NCBI RefSeq assembly: GCF_023101185.1
Contig: NZ_CP078077.1
Coordinates: 3,005,630 to 3,069,629, forward strand
Source: Microbacterium galbinum
Lineage (GTDB): Bacteria; Actinomycetota; Actinomycetes; Actinomycetales; Microbacteriaceae
Reading direction: 5' to 3'
Length of the DNA stretch: 64,000 bases
Every line of letters begins with the position of its first letter. Within the stretch, counting starts at the first letter, position 1. Made by a program: the position numbers and the translations under genes. Shown piece after piece: positions 13,586-22,553 of this stretch. The notes beneath the pieces are model-generated. The model ran no database searches, was not told the DNA's origin, and saw only the letters and a program-made list of their open reading frames with translations.

Positions 13586-14361
13586 TCGCCGGCCTCCAGG
13601 AAAGTGGTGAGTGTCGCGACCGGGTCGCCCGTGACGAGCGCCTCGCCGATGAGGACGACGTCGGCGCCCGCACCCCGGTAGTGAGCGACGTCGGCGGGTG
13701 TGAGGACCGCGGACTCGGCGATCTTGATCGCGGAGTCCGGGATGCGGTCGGACAGTCGTCCGAAGAGATCGCGATCGAGCTCGAGCGTCGTCAGGTCGCG
13801 TGCGTTCACCCCGATGAGCGGTGCACCGAGATCGATCGCCGCCTCCAGCTCGTCGGCGGAGTGCGTCTCGACGAGCGGCGTCATACCGAGCTCGCCGATG
13901 AACCCGAAGAGCTCCCGCAGCACGGCAGGCTCCAGTCCGGCGACGATCAGCAGCACCAGGTCGGCGCCGGCCGCGCGTGCTTCGAGCACCTGATAGCGGG
14001 TGGCGATGAAATCCTTGCGCAGCACCGGCAGCGATACGCGGGCGGTGACGGCCTCGAGGTCGGCCAGACTGCCACCGAAACGACGCTCCTCGGTCAGCAC
14101 GCTGATCGCCGACGCACCGCCGGTCTCGTACAGCGAGGCCTGGAGTGCCGGATCGGGGATGTCGGCGAGTGCCCCGCGCGACGGACTCGCACGCTTGACC
14201 TCGGCGATGATCTTCACTCGCTCCGCGGGCGCGAGGAACGACAGCGCATCCTTCGCGGCGGGCCGCGCGAGGGCTTCGCGCTCGACCTGCACCAACGGAC
14301 GCGACAGGGCGCGACGCTCGGCGTCTGAGACAGCGCCGGCCGTCAGGTCGGCGAGAACCAC
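13582..14361 (-). CDS. trpC: Indole-3-glycerol phosphate synthase
   Basis: 259-aa TIM-barrel enzyme converting CdRP to indole-3-glycerol phosphate. Catalytic motifs visible: [13 protein letters not shown] (Lys in the first beta strand), [23 protein letters not shown] and [11 protein letters not shown]. The open frame runs far upstream, but the GTG at 14359-14361 begins the conserved [16 protein letters not shown] and overlaps the TAG stop of the upstream small membrane protein by one base (TAGTG), so I place the start there. A monofunctional form, not fused to trpF. Confidence 0.96.
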   Translation of the reverse strand: MVLADLTAGAVSDAERRALSRPLVQVEREALARPAAKDALSFLAPAERVKIIAEVKRASPSRGALADIPDPALQASLYETGGASAISVLTEERRFGGSLADLEAVTARVSLPVLRKDFIATRYQVLEARAAGADLVLLIVAGLEPAVLRELFGFIGELGMTPLVETHSADELEAAIDLGAPLIGVNARDLTTLELDRDLFGRLSDRIPDSAIKIAESAVLTPADVAHYRGAGADVVLIGEALVTGDPVATLTTFLEAGE

Positions 14362-14591
14362 TAGTGCGCCTTCGGCGAGTACTTGGGGCCCTTCACGCCG
14401 TAACCGGCCTTGGCGAGGATCCAACCGACGAGCGCACCGATCGGGATCAACGCGGCCGTGATCCAGACGAGGGTCGGCTGCTCGAAGCAGAACGCGACCG
14501 TGGCGGCGGTGAAGCCGATGAGCATGATCACGACAGCGGTCCAAGCCGCAGGCGAGTGTCCGTGGCCGGGGTCGGCGATCGGGTTGGTCAT
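14361..14591 (-). CDS. HGxxPAAW family small membrane protein
   Basis: 76 aa with the signature HGHSPAAW at residues 10-17 and two predicted membrane helices ([18 protein letters not shown] and [19 protein letters not shown]), ending in a basic cytoplasmic tail. This family is found in actinobacteria beside trpC; its function is not known. A good ribosome binding site (GGAGGAGA) precedes the ATG, and a TAGACT box lies 36 bases upstream. It sits directly before trpC with a 1-bp stop-start overlap, so its expression is coupled to tryptophan synthesis. Confidence 0.85.
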   Translation of the reverse strand: MTNPIADPGHGHSPAAWTAVVIMLIGFTAATVAFCFEQPTLVWITAALIPIGALVGWILAKAGYGVKGPKYSPKAH

Positions 14592-14626
14592 GGTCTCCTC
14601 CGGGGAACGACAGCGGGATCGGATTC

Positions 14627-14632
14627 AGTCTA
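14627..14632 (-). promoter_or_regulatory. Possible internal -10 box before the HGxxPAAW-trpCBA genes
   Basis: Minus strand TAGACT in the 47-bp gap after the Trp-associated membrane protein. It would give a leader of about 30 nt with a good ribosome binding site. No clear -35. Confidence 0.35.
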
Positions 14633-14638
14633 TCGGGG

Positions 14639-15229
14639 TCATCGGGTCGGATCGGTTCCGCGGGACAGGTCGTCCCAGGAATCGATCGCATCGACGGGGC
14701 CGTCGGTGTGGGCGGGGATGTCGTCTCCCGTGCGGTACCGACGCCCGCCGCTCTTCCAGCGTCGCCACGTGCACAGCGCGAACACCGCGGCGGCGAGGAG
14801 CAGCACCCACCCGACCAGTGCGATGACCGGCCAGGCTGAGGGGGTGATCGACGCGACGACCGACTCGACGGCGGAATCACCGGCGAGTCCCGTCGCCTCG
14901 GTCACCGTCGGAGCCACGGCCGACAGCGGCACCCCGACGAGCAGCTGGAGCGTCGACCACCCGAGGAACACGGCAGCCACGGCGGCGAGCACCGCGAAGA
15001 TCAGGCGCAGTACCGGGCCGGCGATCGACAGCGCCGCGCCGAGGGCGAGCACGGCGAGACTCAGCGGGGCGAGCAGGACCAGAGCGGATGCTCCAGGGAC
15101 GAGGATCTCGGCCCCGGCATCCGCTCGCTGCACGGTCAGCCAGGTCTGCGTCGAGGAGATGATCCCGATCGCGCCGGCGAGAAGGAACCCGAGGAGGGTG
15201 ATCGAACGTCCGCGTCGCGCCACGTTCAT
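14639..15229 (-). CDS. Trp biosynthesis-associated membrane protein (TIGR02234-like)
   Basis: 196 aa with four hydrophobic segments: ITLLGFLLAGAIGIISS, SALVLLAPLSLAVLALGAAL, RLIFAVLAAVAAVFLGW and PVIALVGWVLLLAAAVFAL. The second loop (TWLTVQRADAGAEI) is typical of the actinobacterial Trp-associated transmembrane family, and a charged C-terminal tail follows. Function unknown; the association with trp genes is by neighbourhood. The ATG (15227-15229) overlaps the hisI stop in an ATGA junction. In related genomes trpE usually lies between hisI and this gene; here it is absent. Confidence 0.8.
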   Translation of the reverse strand: MNVARRGRSITLLGFLLAGAIGIISSTQTWLTVQRADAGAEILVPGASALVLLAPLSLAVLALGAALSIAGPVLRLIFAVLAAVAAVFLGWSTLQLLVGVPLSAVAPTVTEATGLAGDSAVESVVASITPSAWPVIALVGWVLLLAAAVFALCTWRRWKSGGRRYRTGDDIPAHTDGPVDAIDSWDDLSRGTDPTR

Positions 15230-15585
15230 TCGGACGCGCCCCCGGCCACGGCTTCGAGATCGGTCGTGTCGAAGCACGTGCGCGTCCCCGTGTGGCACGC
15301 GGGGCCCGTCTGATCGACCGAGAGCAGGATCGCGTCGCCGTCGCAGTCGAGTCGGGCTCCGTGCACGACCTGGATGTTGCCGGAGGTGTCGCCCTTGCGC
15401 CAGTACTCCTGGCGGGAACGCGACCAGTACGTCGCGCGACCGGACGTGAGAGTGCGCCGCAGGGCCTCCTCGTCGACCCACGCCATCATGAGCACCTCGT
15501 GCGAGTCGTACTGCTGCACGATCACCGGGGCGAGCCCATCGGAGTTCCAGGCCACCTGGGCCACTCTGGCATCGAGATCGGTCAT
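15226..15585 (-). CDS. hisI: Phosphoribosyl-AMP cyclohydrolase
   Basis: 119-aa monofunctional HisI, third step of histidine synthesis (hydrolytic opening of the adenine ring of PR-AMP). Metal-binding residues are visible in [16 protein letters not shown] and [11 protein letters not shown], and [21 protein letters not shown] is the family signature region. HisE is a separate gene at 17221-17484 rather than fused as in enterobacteria. Overlaps hisF upstream and the Trp-associated membrane protein downstream, both by ATGA. Confidence 0.96.
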   Translation of the reverse strand: MTDLDARVAQVAWNSDGLAPVIVQQYDSHEVLMMAWVDEEALRRTLTSGRATYWSRSRQEYWRKGDTSGNIQVVHGARLDCDGDAILLSVDQTGPACHTGTRTCFDTTDLEAVAGGASE

Positions 15586-16343
15586 CTGACCAGCACTCCT
15601 TCTGCGCGCAGCGCATCCTTCACATCGCCGACGGTCAGCGCACCCGTGTGGAACACGCTCGCGGCGAGCACGGCATCGGCTCCCGCGTGGATCGCCGGGG
15701 CGAAGTGCTCCACGGCACCGGCACCACCGGAGGCGATCACGGGGACGGTCGCGACCTCACGCATGAGGCTCACCAGCTCGAGGTCGAAACCGTCGCGCGT
15801 GCCATCCGCGTCGATCGAGTTCACGAGAAGCTCTCCGGCCCCGCGCTCGGCAGCTTCGCGCGCCCACTCCAGGGCATCGAGCGTCGTCTGCGTGCGGCCT
15901 CCGTGCGTGGTGACGACGAAACCGGTGGCGGTGTCCCCCGCGCGCTTGACGTCGAGCGACAGCACGAGCACCTGTGCGCCGAAGCGGTCGGCGATCTCGC
16001 CGATGAGGTCGGGCCGCGCGATGGCCGCGGAGTTGACGCCGACCTTGTCCGCACCAACGGCCAGAAGCCGAGCGACGTCGTCGACGGTGCGCACTCCCCC
16101 GCCGACGGTCAACGGCACGAAGACCTGCTCCGCCGTGCGCTGCACGACGTCGTAGGTCGTCGCACGGGCGTCGACCGTGGCCGTGACATCGAGGAAGGTG
16201 ATCTCGTCCGCGCCCTGAGCGGCGTAGTGCCGGGCGAGTTCGACAGGGTCCCCCATGTCGCGGAGGTTCTCGAAGTTCACGCCCTTCACGACGCGGCCGT
16301 CGGCGACGTCGAGGCACGGGATCACGCGCCGCGCGAGAGCCAT
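15582..16343 (-). CDS. hisF: Imidazole glycerol phosphate synthase cyclase subunit
   Basis: 253-aa TIM barrel. Uses ammonia delivered by HisH to convert PRFAR to imidazole glycerol phosphate and AICAR. The catalytic Asp lies in [19 protein letters not shown] (about residue 11) and the second one in [15 protein letters not shown]. Both phosphate-binding halves are present ([10 protein letters not shown] and [11 protein letters not shown]). Start and hisG stop share a TGATG junction. hisH and hisA are not in the window. Confidence 0.97.
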   Translation of the reverse strand: MALARRVIPCLDVADGRVVKGVNFENLRDMGDPVELARHYAAQGADEITFLDVTATVDARATTYDVVQRTAEQVFVPLTVGGGVRTVDDVARLLAVGADKVGVNSAAIARPDLIGEIADRFGAQVLVLSLDVKRAGDTATGFVVTTHGGRTQTTLDALEWAREAAERGAGELLVNSIDADGTRDGFDLELVSLMREVATVPVIASGGAGAVEHFAPAIHAGADAVLAASVFHTGALTVGDVKDALRAEGVLVR

Positions 16344-17182
16344 CAGAGCCTCGCGGCGTGGATGGCGGTGACGAGGATCGCCCGCGCTCCGAGCGCGTAG
16401 AGGTCGTCCATCACCTGGTTCACGCGCTTGCGCGGGATCATCACCCGGACGGCAACCCAGGCGGGATCGCGCAGCGGCGAGATCGTCGGAGACTCTCGCC
16501 CCGGAGCGATCGCGACGGCCTGATCGACGAGTTCGGCCGGCAGGTCGTAGTCGACCAGCACGTAGCGGCGGGCGACCATCACCCCGCGCAGGCGACGCAA
16601 CAGCGTGTCGGTGCCATCGGCATCGCCGTCACGGCTGATCAGTACGGCCTCGGACTCGAGGATCACCGGGCCGAAGATCTCCAGACCCGCCTGACGGAGG
16701 GTCGTACCGGTCGAGACCACATCGGCGACGGCATCCGCCACTCCCAGGCGCACGGCCGACTCGACGGCACCGTCGAGCTGCACGAGTTCGGCGGTGACAC
16801 CGTGCTCGCGCAGGAAGGCTCCGACGAGGCCCGGGTAGGCGGACGCGACGCGCACGCCCTCGAGGTCCTCCAGCGAGGAGAAACGCCCCGGAGGGCCCGC
16901 GAAGCGGAATGTCGAGCCACCGAATCCGAGCTGCTCGATCTCGCGCGCGGGCTGCTGCACGTCGAGGAGGAGGTCACGACCGGTGATCCCCACGTCGAGC
17001 GCGCCGGACGCCACATAGGTGGCGATGTCGCGCGGGCGGAGGAAGAAGAACTCGACGTCGTTCTCGGCGTCGATCACGTGCAGGGTCTTGGGGTCGCGCC
17101 GGCCGGCGTATCCGGCCTCCGCGAGCATCTCGGCGGCGGTCTCGGAGAGAGAGCCCTTGTTGGGAACGGCAATGCGCAGCAT
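16343..17182 (-). CDS. hisG: ATP phosphoribosyltransferase, long form
   Basis: 279 aa: first, feedback-regulated step of histidine synthesis, ATP plus PRPP to PR-ATP. The N-terminal catalytic lobes begin [12 protein letters not shown]; the PRPP loop lies in [14 protein letters not shown] (about residue 160). The C-terminal about 75 residues (from [18 protein letters not shown]) form the ACT-like HisG_C regulatory domain, so no HisZ partner is needed. It lies 38 bp after hisE and overlaps hisF. Confidence 0.96.
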   Translation of the reverse strand: MLRIAVPNKGSLSETAAEMLAEAGYAGRRDPKTLHVIDAENDVEFFFLRPRDIATYVASGALDVGITGRDLLLDVQQPAREIEQLGFGGSTFRFAGPPGRFSSLEDLEGVRVASAYPGLVGAFLREHGVTAELVQLDGAVESAVRLGVADAVADVVSTGTTLRQAGLEIFGPVILESEAVLISRDGDADGTDTLLRRLRGVMVARRYVLVDYDLPAELVDQAVAIAPGRESPTISPLRDPAWVAVRVMIPRKRVNQVMDDLYALGARAILVTAIHAARL

Positions 17183-17220
17183 GTCTGACTTTCAGATCGA
17201 ATCGGGATGGGCGGAGCGCA

Positions 17221-17484
17221 TCACAGATGTCGATAGACGTCCTGCAGGGAGAGTCCCTTCGCGAGCATCATCACCTGAACGTGGTAGAGCAGCTGGGAGA
17301 TCTCCTCGGCAGCGGCCTCATCGGATTCGTACTCCGAGGCCATCCAGACCTCGGCGGCCTCCTCGACGATCTTCTTGCCGATGGTGTGCACGCCGCCGTC
17401 GAGCTCGGCGACCGTGCCCGATCCCTCGGGTCGGGTCTCGGCCTTGACGCTGAGCTCGGCGAACAGCTCGTCGAAAGTCTTCAC
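17221..17484 (-). CDS. hisE: Phosphoribosyl-ATP pyrophosphatase
   Basis: 87-aa monofunctional HisE of the all-alpha NTP pyrophosphohydrolase fold; removes pyrophosphate from PR-ATP. The metal-binding [11 protein letters not shown] motif and downstream [14 protein letters not shown] are visible. The GTG start overlaps the rpe stop by four bases, and a TAGCCT box is six bases before it, inside the rpe end. hisE-hisG-hisF-hisI may therefore have a promoter of their own as well as read-through from rpe. Confidence 0.95.
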   Translation of the reverse strand: MKTFDELFAELSVKAETRPEGSGTVAELDGGVHTIGKKIVEEAAEVWMASEYESDEAAAEEISQLLYHVQVMMLAKGLSLQDVYRHL

Positions 17485-18167
17485 GCTTCCAGGCTACCGG
17501 CTCCCGCGAGGCCCCTGAGCCGCGTGACGGCGGCTTCGACGTCGTCGGCACCGTACACCGCCGATCCCGCGACGAAGGTGTCGGCCCCCGCGGCTGCGGC
17601 GATCTCGATCGTGCGATCGGAGATCCCCCCGTCCACCTGCAACCAGACATCGGATCCCCGACGCCGCGCCTCGTCGGCGAGTCCGCGCAGCTTCGGCATG
17701 GTCTCGGGCATGAACCCCTGGCCGCCGAAGCCGGGCTCGACGGTCATCACGAGGATCTGATCGAACTCGTCGAGGATGTCGTAGAGACTCTCCCCCGCCG
17801 TCCCCGGCTTGATCGCCACGCCGGCACGCGCACCGATGTCGCGCAGACGGCGGGCGAGCGCCACCGGATCGGCGGCGGCCTCGAGATGGAACGTCACGCT
17901 CGCGGCCCCCAGCTCGGCGTAACCGGGAGCCCAGCGGTCGGGATCCGAGATCATCAGATGCACGTCGAGCGGGATCGGACTCGTCGCCTGGATGCGCTCG
18001 ACCATCTGCGGTCCGAACGTCAGATTCGGCACGAAGTGGTTGTCCATGACGTCGACGTGCGCGAAGTCGGCGGAGGCGATCTTCGCGAGGTCCCTCTGCA
18101 TGTTGACGAAATCGGCGGCGAGGATGCTCGGGTTGATGCGCGGCGCGCGGGGAAGCTCCACGATCAC
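17481..18167 (-). CDS. rpe: Ribulose-phosphate 3-epimerase
   Basis: 228-aa TIM barrel that interconverts ribulose-5-phosphate and xylulose-5-phosphate in the pentose phosphate pathway. Metal and catalytic residues lie in [34 protein letters not shown] and LQVDGGI. The open frame extends 1500 bases upstream as shadow coding. The true N-terminus is near [12 protein letters not shown]. The GTG at 18165-18167 forms a GTGA junction with rsmB; a second in-frame GTG six bases later has better Shine-Dalgarno spacing and would shorten the protein by two residues. Confidence 0.96.
   Translation of the reverse strand: MIVELPRAPRINPSILAADFVNMQRDLAKIASADFAHVDVMDNHFVPNLTFGPQMVERIQATSPIPLDVHLMISDPDRWAPGYAELGAASVTFHLEAAADPVALARRLRDIGARAGVAIKPGTAGESLYDILDEFDQILVMTVEPGFGGQGFMPETMPKLRGLADEARRRGSDVWLQVDGGISDRTIEIAAAAGADTFVAGSAVYGADDVEAAVTRLRGLAGAGSLEA
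17491..17496 (-). promoter_or_regulatory. -10 box of a predicted leaderless promoter for hisEGFI
   Basis: Minus strand TAGCCT-GGAAGC-GTG, within the last codons of rpe. The exact six-base spacing to the start codon matches the other leaderless candidates in this window. Confidence 0.45.
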
Positions 18168-19642
18168 TCTCCCTTCGGTACGCGCTGCAGGAGCGCGAGG
18201 AACATGGCGTCGGTGCCGTGACGGTGCGGCCACAGCTGGACGGAACCGGACTCGGCGCGGCCGTCGGATGCGAGATCGATCGGCGAACGGGAGATCTCGG
18301 AGATCACGGCCCGGGCATCGAGCTCGACGAGGTCCTCCCTCCCGCGGAGAACCTCCTGCACCACTCCGGTCGTCTCGGCGAGGTGAGGCGAGCAGGTGAC
18401 GTAGGCCACGATGCCGCCGGGCGCGAGGGCGTCGACCGCCGCCGACAGCAACTGCTCCTGGAGCGGAACCAGCTCGGCGACATCGGCGGGTGACTTGCGC
18501 CAGCGCGCCTCCGGGCGTCGCCTCAGCGCACCGAGACCGGTGCAGGGAGCGTCGACGAGCACGCGATCGAACTCGCCGGGGCGAGAGGCGGCGAGCACAC
18601 GGCCATCCTCTTCGTGCACCGGGATGTCTCCGGGGACCGGGCGCAGCGCGCTGCGCACCAGCCCCGCGCGGGTCGGGACCACCTCGTTCGCTTCGAGCAC
18701 GGCACCGGTCTCGTGGGCGATCGCGCCGAGCAGGGCGGTCTTGCCGCCGGGGCCCGCGCAGAGGTCGAGCCACTTCTCTCCCGGGGCGATCGGCTTCGCC
18801 GCGGCGAGAGCCAGCGCGACGAGCTGCGAGCCCTCGTCCTGCACGCGGACGGTTCCGCGCGCATCGGTGATGATGCGGTGGGGATCGCCGCCGGGCGATC
18901 CGAACGCAGTCGCGGCATACGGGCGACGGGGCTCCGCCGGCTCGGCGAGCCCGGGAAGGGCGACCAGCGTCACCTCGGGAGAGGCGTTGTCGGCCTCGAG
19001 AAGCGCATCGAGCTCCGACACCCGGCCCTCGGCGTCGAGCGCACGGCGAAGCGCACGGATCACCCAGACGGGATGCGCGCTGCGCAGTGCCAGGCGCTCG
19101 TCGTCGGACCGCGCGGACGATTCGATCTTGTCCTGCCACTCGCCCGGCGTCTCGCGCGAGACGCGGCGGAGCACGGCGTTGGCGAAGCTCGACGCTCCCC
19201 GGCTCACCTCGGTGGCGACGATGTTCACCGACTCGTTCACCGCGGCGTGGGATGCCACGCGCGTGGCGAGCAACTGATGCACGGCCAGGCGCAGCGCATC
19301 GAGGACGGCAGGATCGATCGAGTCGACCGGACGATCGGCGGCGGCGGAGATGATCGCGTCGTAGGTGCCGCGACGGCGGAGCGTGCCGTAGGTCAGCTCG
19401 GTCGCCAGCGCCGCGTCCTGCGGAGTGAGACCGGCTTCGCCGATCGCGTGCGGCAGCGCGAGGTTCGCGTAGGCGTCGTCTTCGGACACGGCACGAAGCA
19501 CTCCGTAGGCGACCCGTCGTGCGGGCTGCACGGTGCGGGCCTGCACCCGCTGACCGCTGCCCCGTGCCGATCGCTGCGTGGCATCGGTCCGGGGACGGGA
19601 GGGCCCGGGCTTGCCCTGGCGCCGTCGCTTGTCGTCGCTCAT
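18164..19642 (-). CDS. rsmB: 16S rRNA (cytosine-967-C5)-methyltransferase RsmB-like
   Basis: 492 aa. The N-terminal 50 residues are basic and low complexity. A NusB-like RNA-binding domain follows (from about PARRVAYGVLRAV to residue 190), then a Rossmann SAM methyltransferase: SAM motif LDLCAGPGGKT, motif IV VDAPCTGLG with one catalytic Cys, and motif VI YVTCSPHLAET with the second Cys. Methylates 16S rRNA C967 in E. coli; the site here is inferred. The ATG overlaps the fmt stop by ATGA. The frame stays open 585 bases upstream, which is shadow coding. Confidence 0.93.
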   Translation of the reverse strand: MSDDKRRRQGKPGPSRPRTDATQRSARGSGQRVQARTVQPARRVAYGVLRAVSEDDAYANLALPHAIGEAGLTPQDAALATELTYGTLRRRGTYDAIISAAADRPVDSIDPAVLDALRLAVHQLLATRVASHAAVNESVNIVATEVSRGASSFANAVLRRVSRETPGEWQDKIESSARSDDERLALRSAHPVWVIRALRRALDAEGRVSELDALLEADNASPEVTLVALPGLAEPAEPRRPYAATAFGSPGGDPHRIITDARGTVRVQDEGSQLVALALAAAKPIAPGEKWLDLCAGPGGKTALLGAIAHETGAVLEANEVVPTRAGLVRSALRPVPGDIPVHEEDGRVLAASRPGEFDRVLVDAPCTGLGALRRRPEARWRKSPADVAELVPLQEQLLSAAVDALAPGGIVAYVTCSPHLAETTGVVQEVLRGREDLVELDARAVISEISRSPIDLASDGRAESGSVQLWPHRHGTDAMFLALLQRVPKGE

Positions 19643-20559
19643 GATCCTGCACGCATCCCTTCGGCATCCCGCTGTCCGCGCCACCAGTCGGCGGCGTTCA
19701 TCGCTCCCTTGCCCGCGGGTTGGACGCGCGTGACGGCGAGCGGGGCCGACGCGGTGCCGATCAGCACCGCCGTCTTCGTCGCGCTGATCTCCCCCGGTGC
19801 GAGCTGAGCCGTGTCGGCAGCAGGAGCGGCTTCGAGGATCTTCACCCGCTGTCCGCCGACGGTCGTATGCGCGCCGGGTTCGGGGGTGACCCCGCGGAAC
19901 CTCGCGAAGACGACCTCGACCGGGGCCGACCAGTCGAGGGCGCCGTCCTCGAGCGTGAGTTTGGGGGCGAAGGAGGGCTCTCCCGTCTGGGGAACGGCGC
20001 GGGCGCTGCCGTCGGCGATCGCGGCGACCACGTCGGCGGTGAGCGCCGCACCGTCGTCGGCGAGTGTCGCGAGGGCGACGTCCGCGGTCGACGATTCGGG
20101 AAGCGCGATCTCCCGCGTCGCGAACACATCGCCCGCGTCGAGCTCTGCGACGAGCCGGAACACGCTCGCGCCGAGCACGGGATCGCCGGCGATCAGCGCG
20201 CGCTGCACCGGTGCGGCGCCGCGCCACGCGGGCAGGATCGAGAAATGCAGGTTGATCCAGCCCTCGCGGGGCCCCGAGAGGAGCGGCTCCCGCACGAGGC
20301 CACCGTAGGCGACGATCACGCCGAGCTCCGGCTCGAGGGCGAGGATGCGTTCGGTCGCCTCGGCGTCGAGGCGGGCAGCGGCGATGACGGGGATGCCGAG
20401 CTCGACAGCGGCCTGGGCGACCGGGGACGGCGTGAGCACCCGCTTGCGTCCGAGCGGCGCGTCGGGTCGTGTGACGACACCGACGACATCGTGCTCGGTC
20501 GCCAGGCGGCGGAGCGTGGGAACGGCGGCGGCCGGTGTGCCGGCGAAGACGAGGCGCAT
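19639..20559 (-). CDS. fmt: Methionyl-tRNA formyltransferase
   Basis: 306 aa. Formylates initiator Met-tRNA using 10-formyl-THF. The N-terminus MRLVFAGTPAAAVPTLR, the formyl-THF motif NLHFSILPAWRGAAP with catalytic Asn/His, and the Asp in LDAGDVFATRE are visible. The C-terminal OB-like domain starts near residue 205. A ribosome binding site (CCGGAGA) lies nine bases before the ATG. It sits 19 bp after priA and overlaps rsmB. Confidence 0.96.
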   Translation of the reverse strand: MRLVFAGTPAAAVPTLRRLATEHDVVGVVTRPDAPLGRKRVLTPSPVAQAAVELGIPVIAAARLDAEATERILALEPELGVIVAYGGLVREPLLSGPREGWINLHFSILPAWRGAAPVQRALIAGDPVLGASVFRLVAELDAGDVFATREIALPESSTADVALATLADDGAALTADVVAAIADGSARAVPQTGEPSFAPKLTLEDGALDWSAPVEVVFARFRGVTPEPGAHTTVGGQRVKILEAAPAADTAQLAPGEISATKTAVLIGTASAPLAVTRVQPAGKGAMNAADWWRGQRDAEGMRAGS

Positions 20560-20578
20560 GAAAGGTTCTCCGGAGGGA

Positions 20579-22537
20579 TCAGAGTTCAGGATCGAGGATA
20601 TCGAGGCGGACGGTGAGGGTGCTCCGCGGATTCTTCCCGCGGCCGCGGCGGCTGGCGACCGCTTCGGCGACGACGGCGGCGCGCAGCGCGGTCACCACCC
20701 GTGTTCCGGCGCCGTACTCGAATCGTACGAGCGCGCGCACGCGGGCAGGGATGTCGTCGGACTCGACAGGCACGGGGCCCAGCACGGCATCCGAGGGCAG
20801 CGCGAGCTCTCCGAGCGCGATGAGCGCGCGCGAGACGGCGGCCGCCGACCCCTCGACGAGAGCGACCCGCGTCGTGGGCGGCATGTGCAGGGGTGCGCGG
20901 CTCTCGAGCTCGGAGCGGGCGTAACCGCTCTGGTTCCAGGTCGCCAGCGCGCGCGCGGCCTGGCCGTTCACGCCGACGAGGTGGATGGGTGCGCCGTGAG
21001 CCGCGAGGGCCGCAGCATTCGACCACCAGCGCAGACACGACTCGCCGATACGAAGGTCCGGCGACTGCAGCATCCGCGGGCCGTCGAGCAGGACGACCGC
21101 TCGATACCCGCCGTCGGCTGCGGGTTCGGCACCGCGCGTCGCCACGACCAGCGCGGGCTTCGCATCGACCCGCTCGACGGGGTGCGCACCGTCCGCCACG
21201 ATCACACGGACTCCCGGGAAGGCGCGTCCGAGCTCATCCGCCGTGCGCTCACTGCCCGAGGATGCGAGGCGCAGCTTCGTCGACGAGCACGTCGGGCAGG
21301 TCCAGGCGCGTGCGCTCCGACCGCACCAGCCGCACACCGGCACCGCGCCGCGATGGCGTGCGCCGAGGGGACCGCCGCAGTGCGCACAGCGCGCGGGTGC
21401 CCGGCACTCGGCGCACACCAGGGAAGGAGCGAACCCGGGGCGCGACACCTGGACGAGCACGGGACCCTCCGCCGTCGCCTCACGGGCGGCGAGGAAGGCC
21501 GACGAGGGCATGCGCTGCGCGGTGGGCTGCTCCATCTCCTGCGGCGTGCTCAGGATGACGCGGGGAAGGACGCGGCGTGTCGCTCGGATGTCGCGGAGCC
21601 ACCCGAGGGCGACGAGACGTTCGACGTCGGTCGTGCGGGTGTGCCCGGCGAGGAGCAGAGCGGACCCCTCTTCGCCCTGGCGGAGGAGGGCCGCATCGCG
21701 CGCGTTGACGTACGGGGCCAGCGGCTCGCCGAGCAGCGGGTCGCCGTCGTCCCAGATCACGACGAGTCCCGCCCGCACGGGCGCATAGACGGCGGAGCGG
21801 TTGCCGACGACGATGCAGGGCGCGTCCTCGAGCGAGCGGAGGAATGCGCGGTAACGATCCGGGTTCGTCTGGCGCGAGTCGTAGCGCACCACCTGCTCCG
21901 CCGGCACGAGGTCGGCGAGGGCGGCGAGCACCCGATCGAGATCACGGTGATCGGGAACGACCAGGATCGATGATCTCCCGGCGGCGAGAGTGCGCACGGC
22001 TGCGCCGGCGAGAAGCACGGCCCATGCCGGTCGGCCGTCGTCGAGACCCGGAATGGCCTCGACCGCCGCACGTCCTCCGTCGCTCAGCGTCTCCCCCAGT
22101 CCGTCGTACAGGGAGACGACGGCCTCCGCTGCGGCGACGACCTCGGCGGACGGCTCGAACGGCGAGGAGTCGGCGGTCCAGGCCTTCTCGACGCGCACCT
22201 GCCGCTTCGGGATGACGAGGCGGAGGATGTCGGATGCCGAACCCGCCGCGCGATCGGCGACCGCTCGGGCGAGCCGGTGCAATCGCTCCGGCAGCACCTG
22301 GACCGGAGAGACGACGGTGTCGACCTCGGACAGAGGCCGGTCGGCGTCGTCCTCGGTGCCGACCTCGACGACGTAGCCGTCGATCACCCGCCCCGCCGTG
22401 CGCAGCGGCACTTTCACGCGCACACCGGGCGCGACCTCGCCGAGCTCGGCGGGAACCGCGTAGTCGAAGAGACGGTCGAGCTGCGGCAGCGGCGAGTCGA
22501 GCAGCACACGCGCGATGCGCCGGCTCTCGGCGCTCAT
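20579..22537 (-). CDS. priA: Primosomal protein N' without helicase motifs (actinobacterial PriA)
   Basis: 652 aa. N-terminal 3'-DNA-binding domain (RVLLDSPLPQLDRLFDYAVP) and a zinc-binding segment with four CxxC pairs (CAECRAPARCAHCGGP … CGWCG … CPTC, about residues 375-425). The ATPase motifs are degenerate: where GxGKT is expected the sequence is hydrophobic without a P-loop, and the DEAH box position reads VVIWDDGDPLLGEP. Family knowledge: actinobacterial PriA is annotated as lacking detectable helicase domains, so it likely acts as a primosome assembly or structure-binding protein. Lies between metK (16 bp) and fmt (19 bp). Confidence 0.9.
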   Translation of the reverse strand: MSAESRRIARVLLDSPLPQLDRLFDYAVPAELGEVAPGVRVKVPLRTAGRVIDGYVVEVGTEDDADRPLSEVDTVVSPVQVLPERLHRLARAVADRAAGSASDILRLVIPKRQVRVEKAWTADSSPFEPSAEVVAAAEAVVSLYDGLGETLSDGGRAAVEAIPGLDDGRPAWAVLLAGAAVRTLAAGRSSILVVPDHRDLDRVLAALADLVPAEQVVRYDSRQTNPDRYRAFLRSLEDAPCIVVGNRSAVYAPVRAGLVVIWDDGDPLLGEPLAPYVNARDAALLRQGEEGSALLLAGHTRTTDVERLVALGWLRDIRATRRVLPRVILSTPQEMEQPTAQRMPSSAFLAAREATAEGPVLVQVSRPGFAPSLVCAECRAPARCAHCGGPLGARHRGAVPVCGWCGRSARAWTCPTCSSTKLRLASSGSERTADELGRAFPGVRVIVADGAHPVERVDAKPALVVATRGAEPAADGGYRAVVLLDGPRMLQSPDLRIGESCLRWWSNAAALAAHGAPIHLVGVNGQAARALATWNQSGYARSELESRAPLHMPPTTRVALVEGSAAAVSRALIALGELALPSDAVLGPVPVESDDIPARVRALVRFEYGAGTRVVTALRAAVVAEAVASRRGRGKNPRSTLTVRLDILDPEL

Positions 22538-22553
22538 GGGAGGTGGCGTTCCG

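Noticed and set aside
14639..15229. Tryptophan leader peptide or attenuator before trpCBA
   Set aside because: No short reading frame with consecutive Trp codons and no terminator-antiterminator pair in the gaps around 14592-14638.
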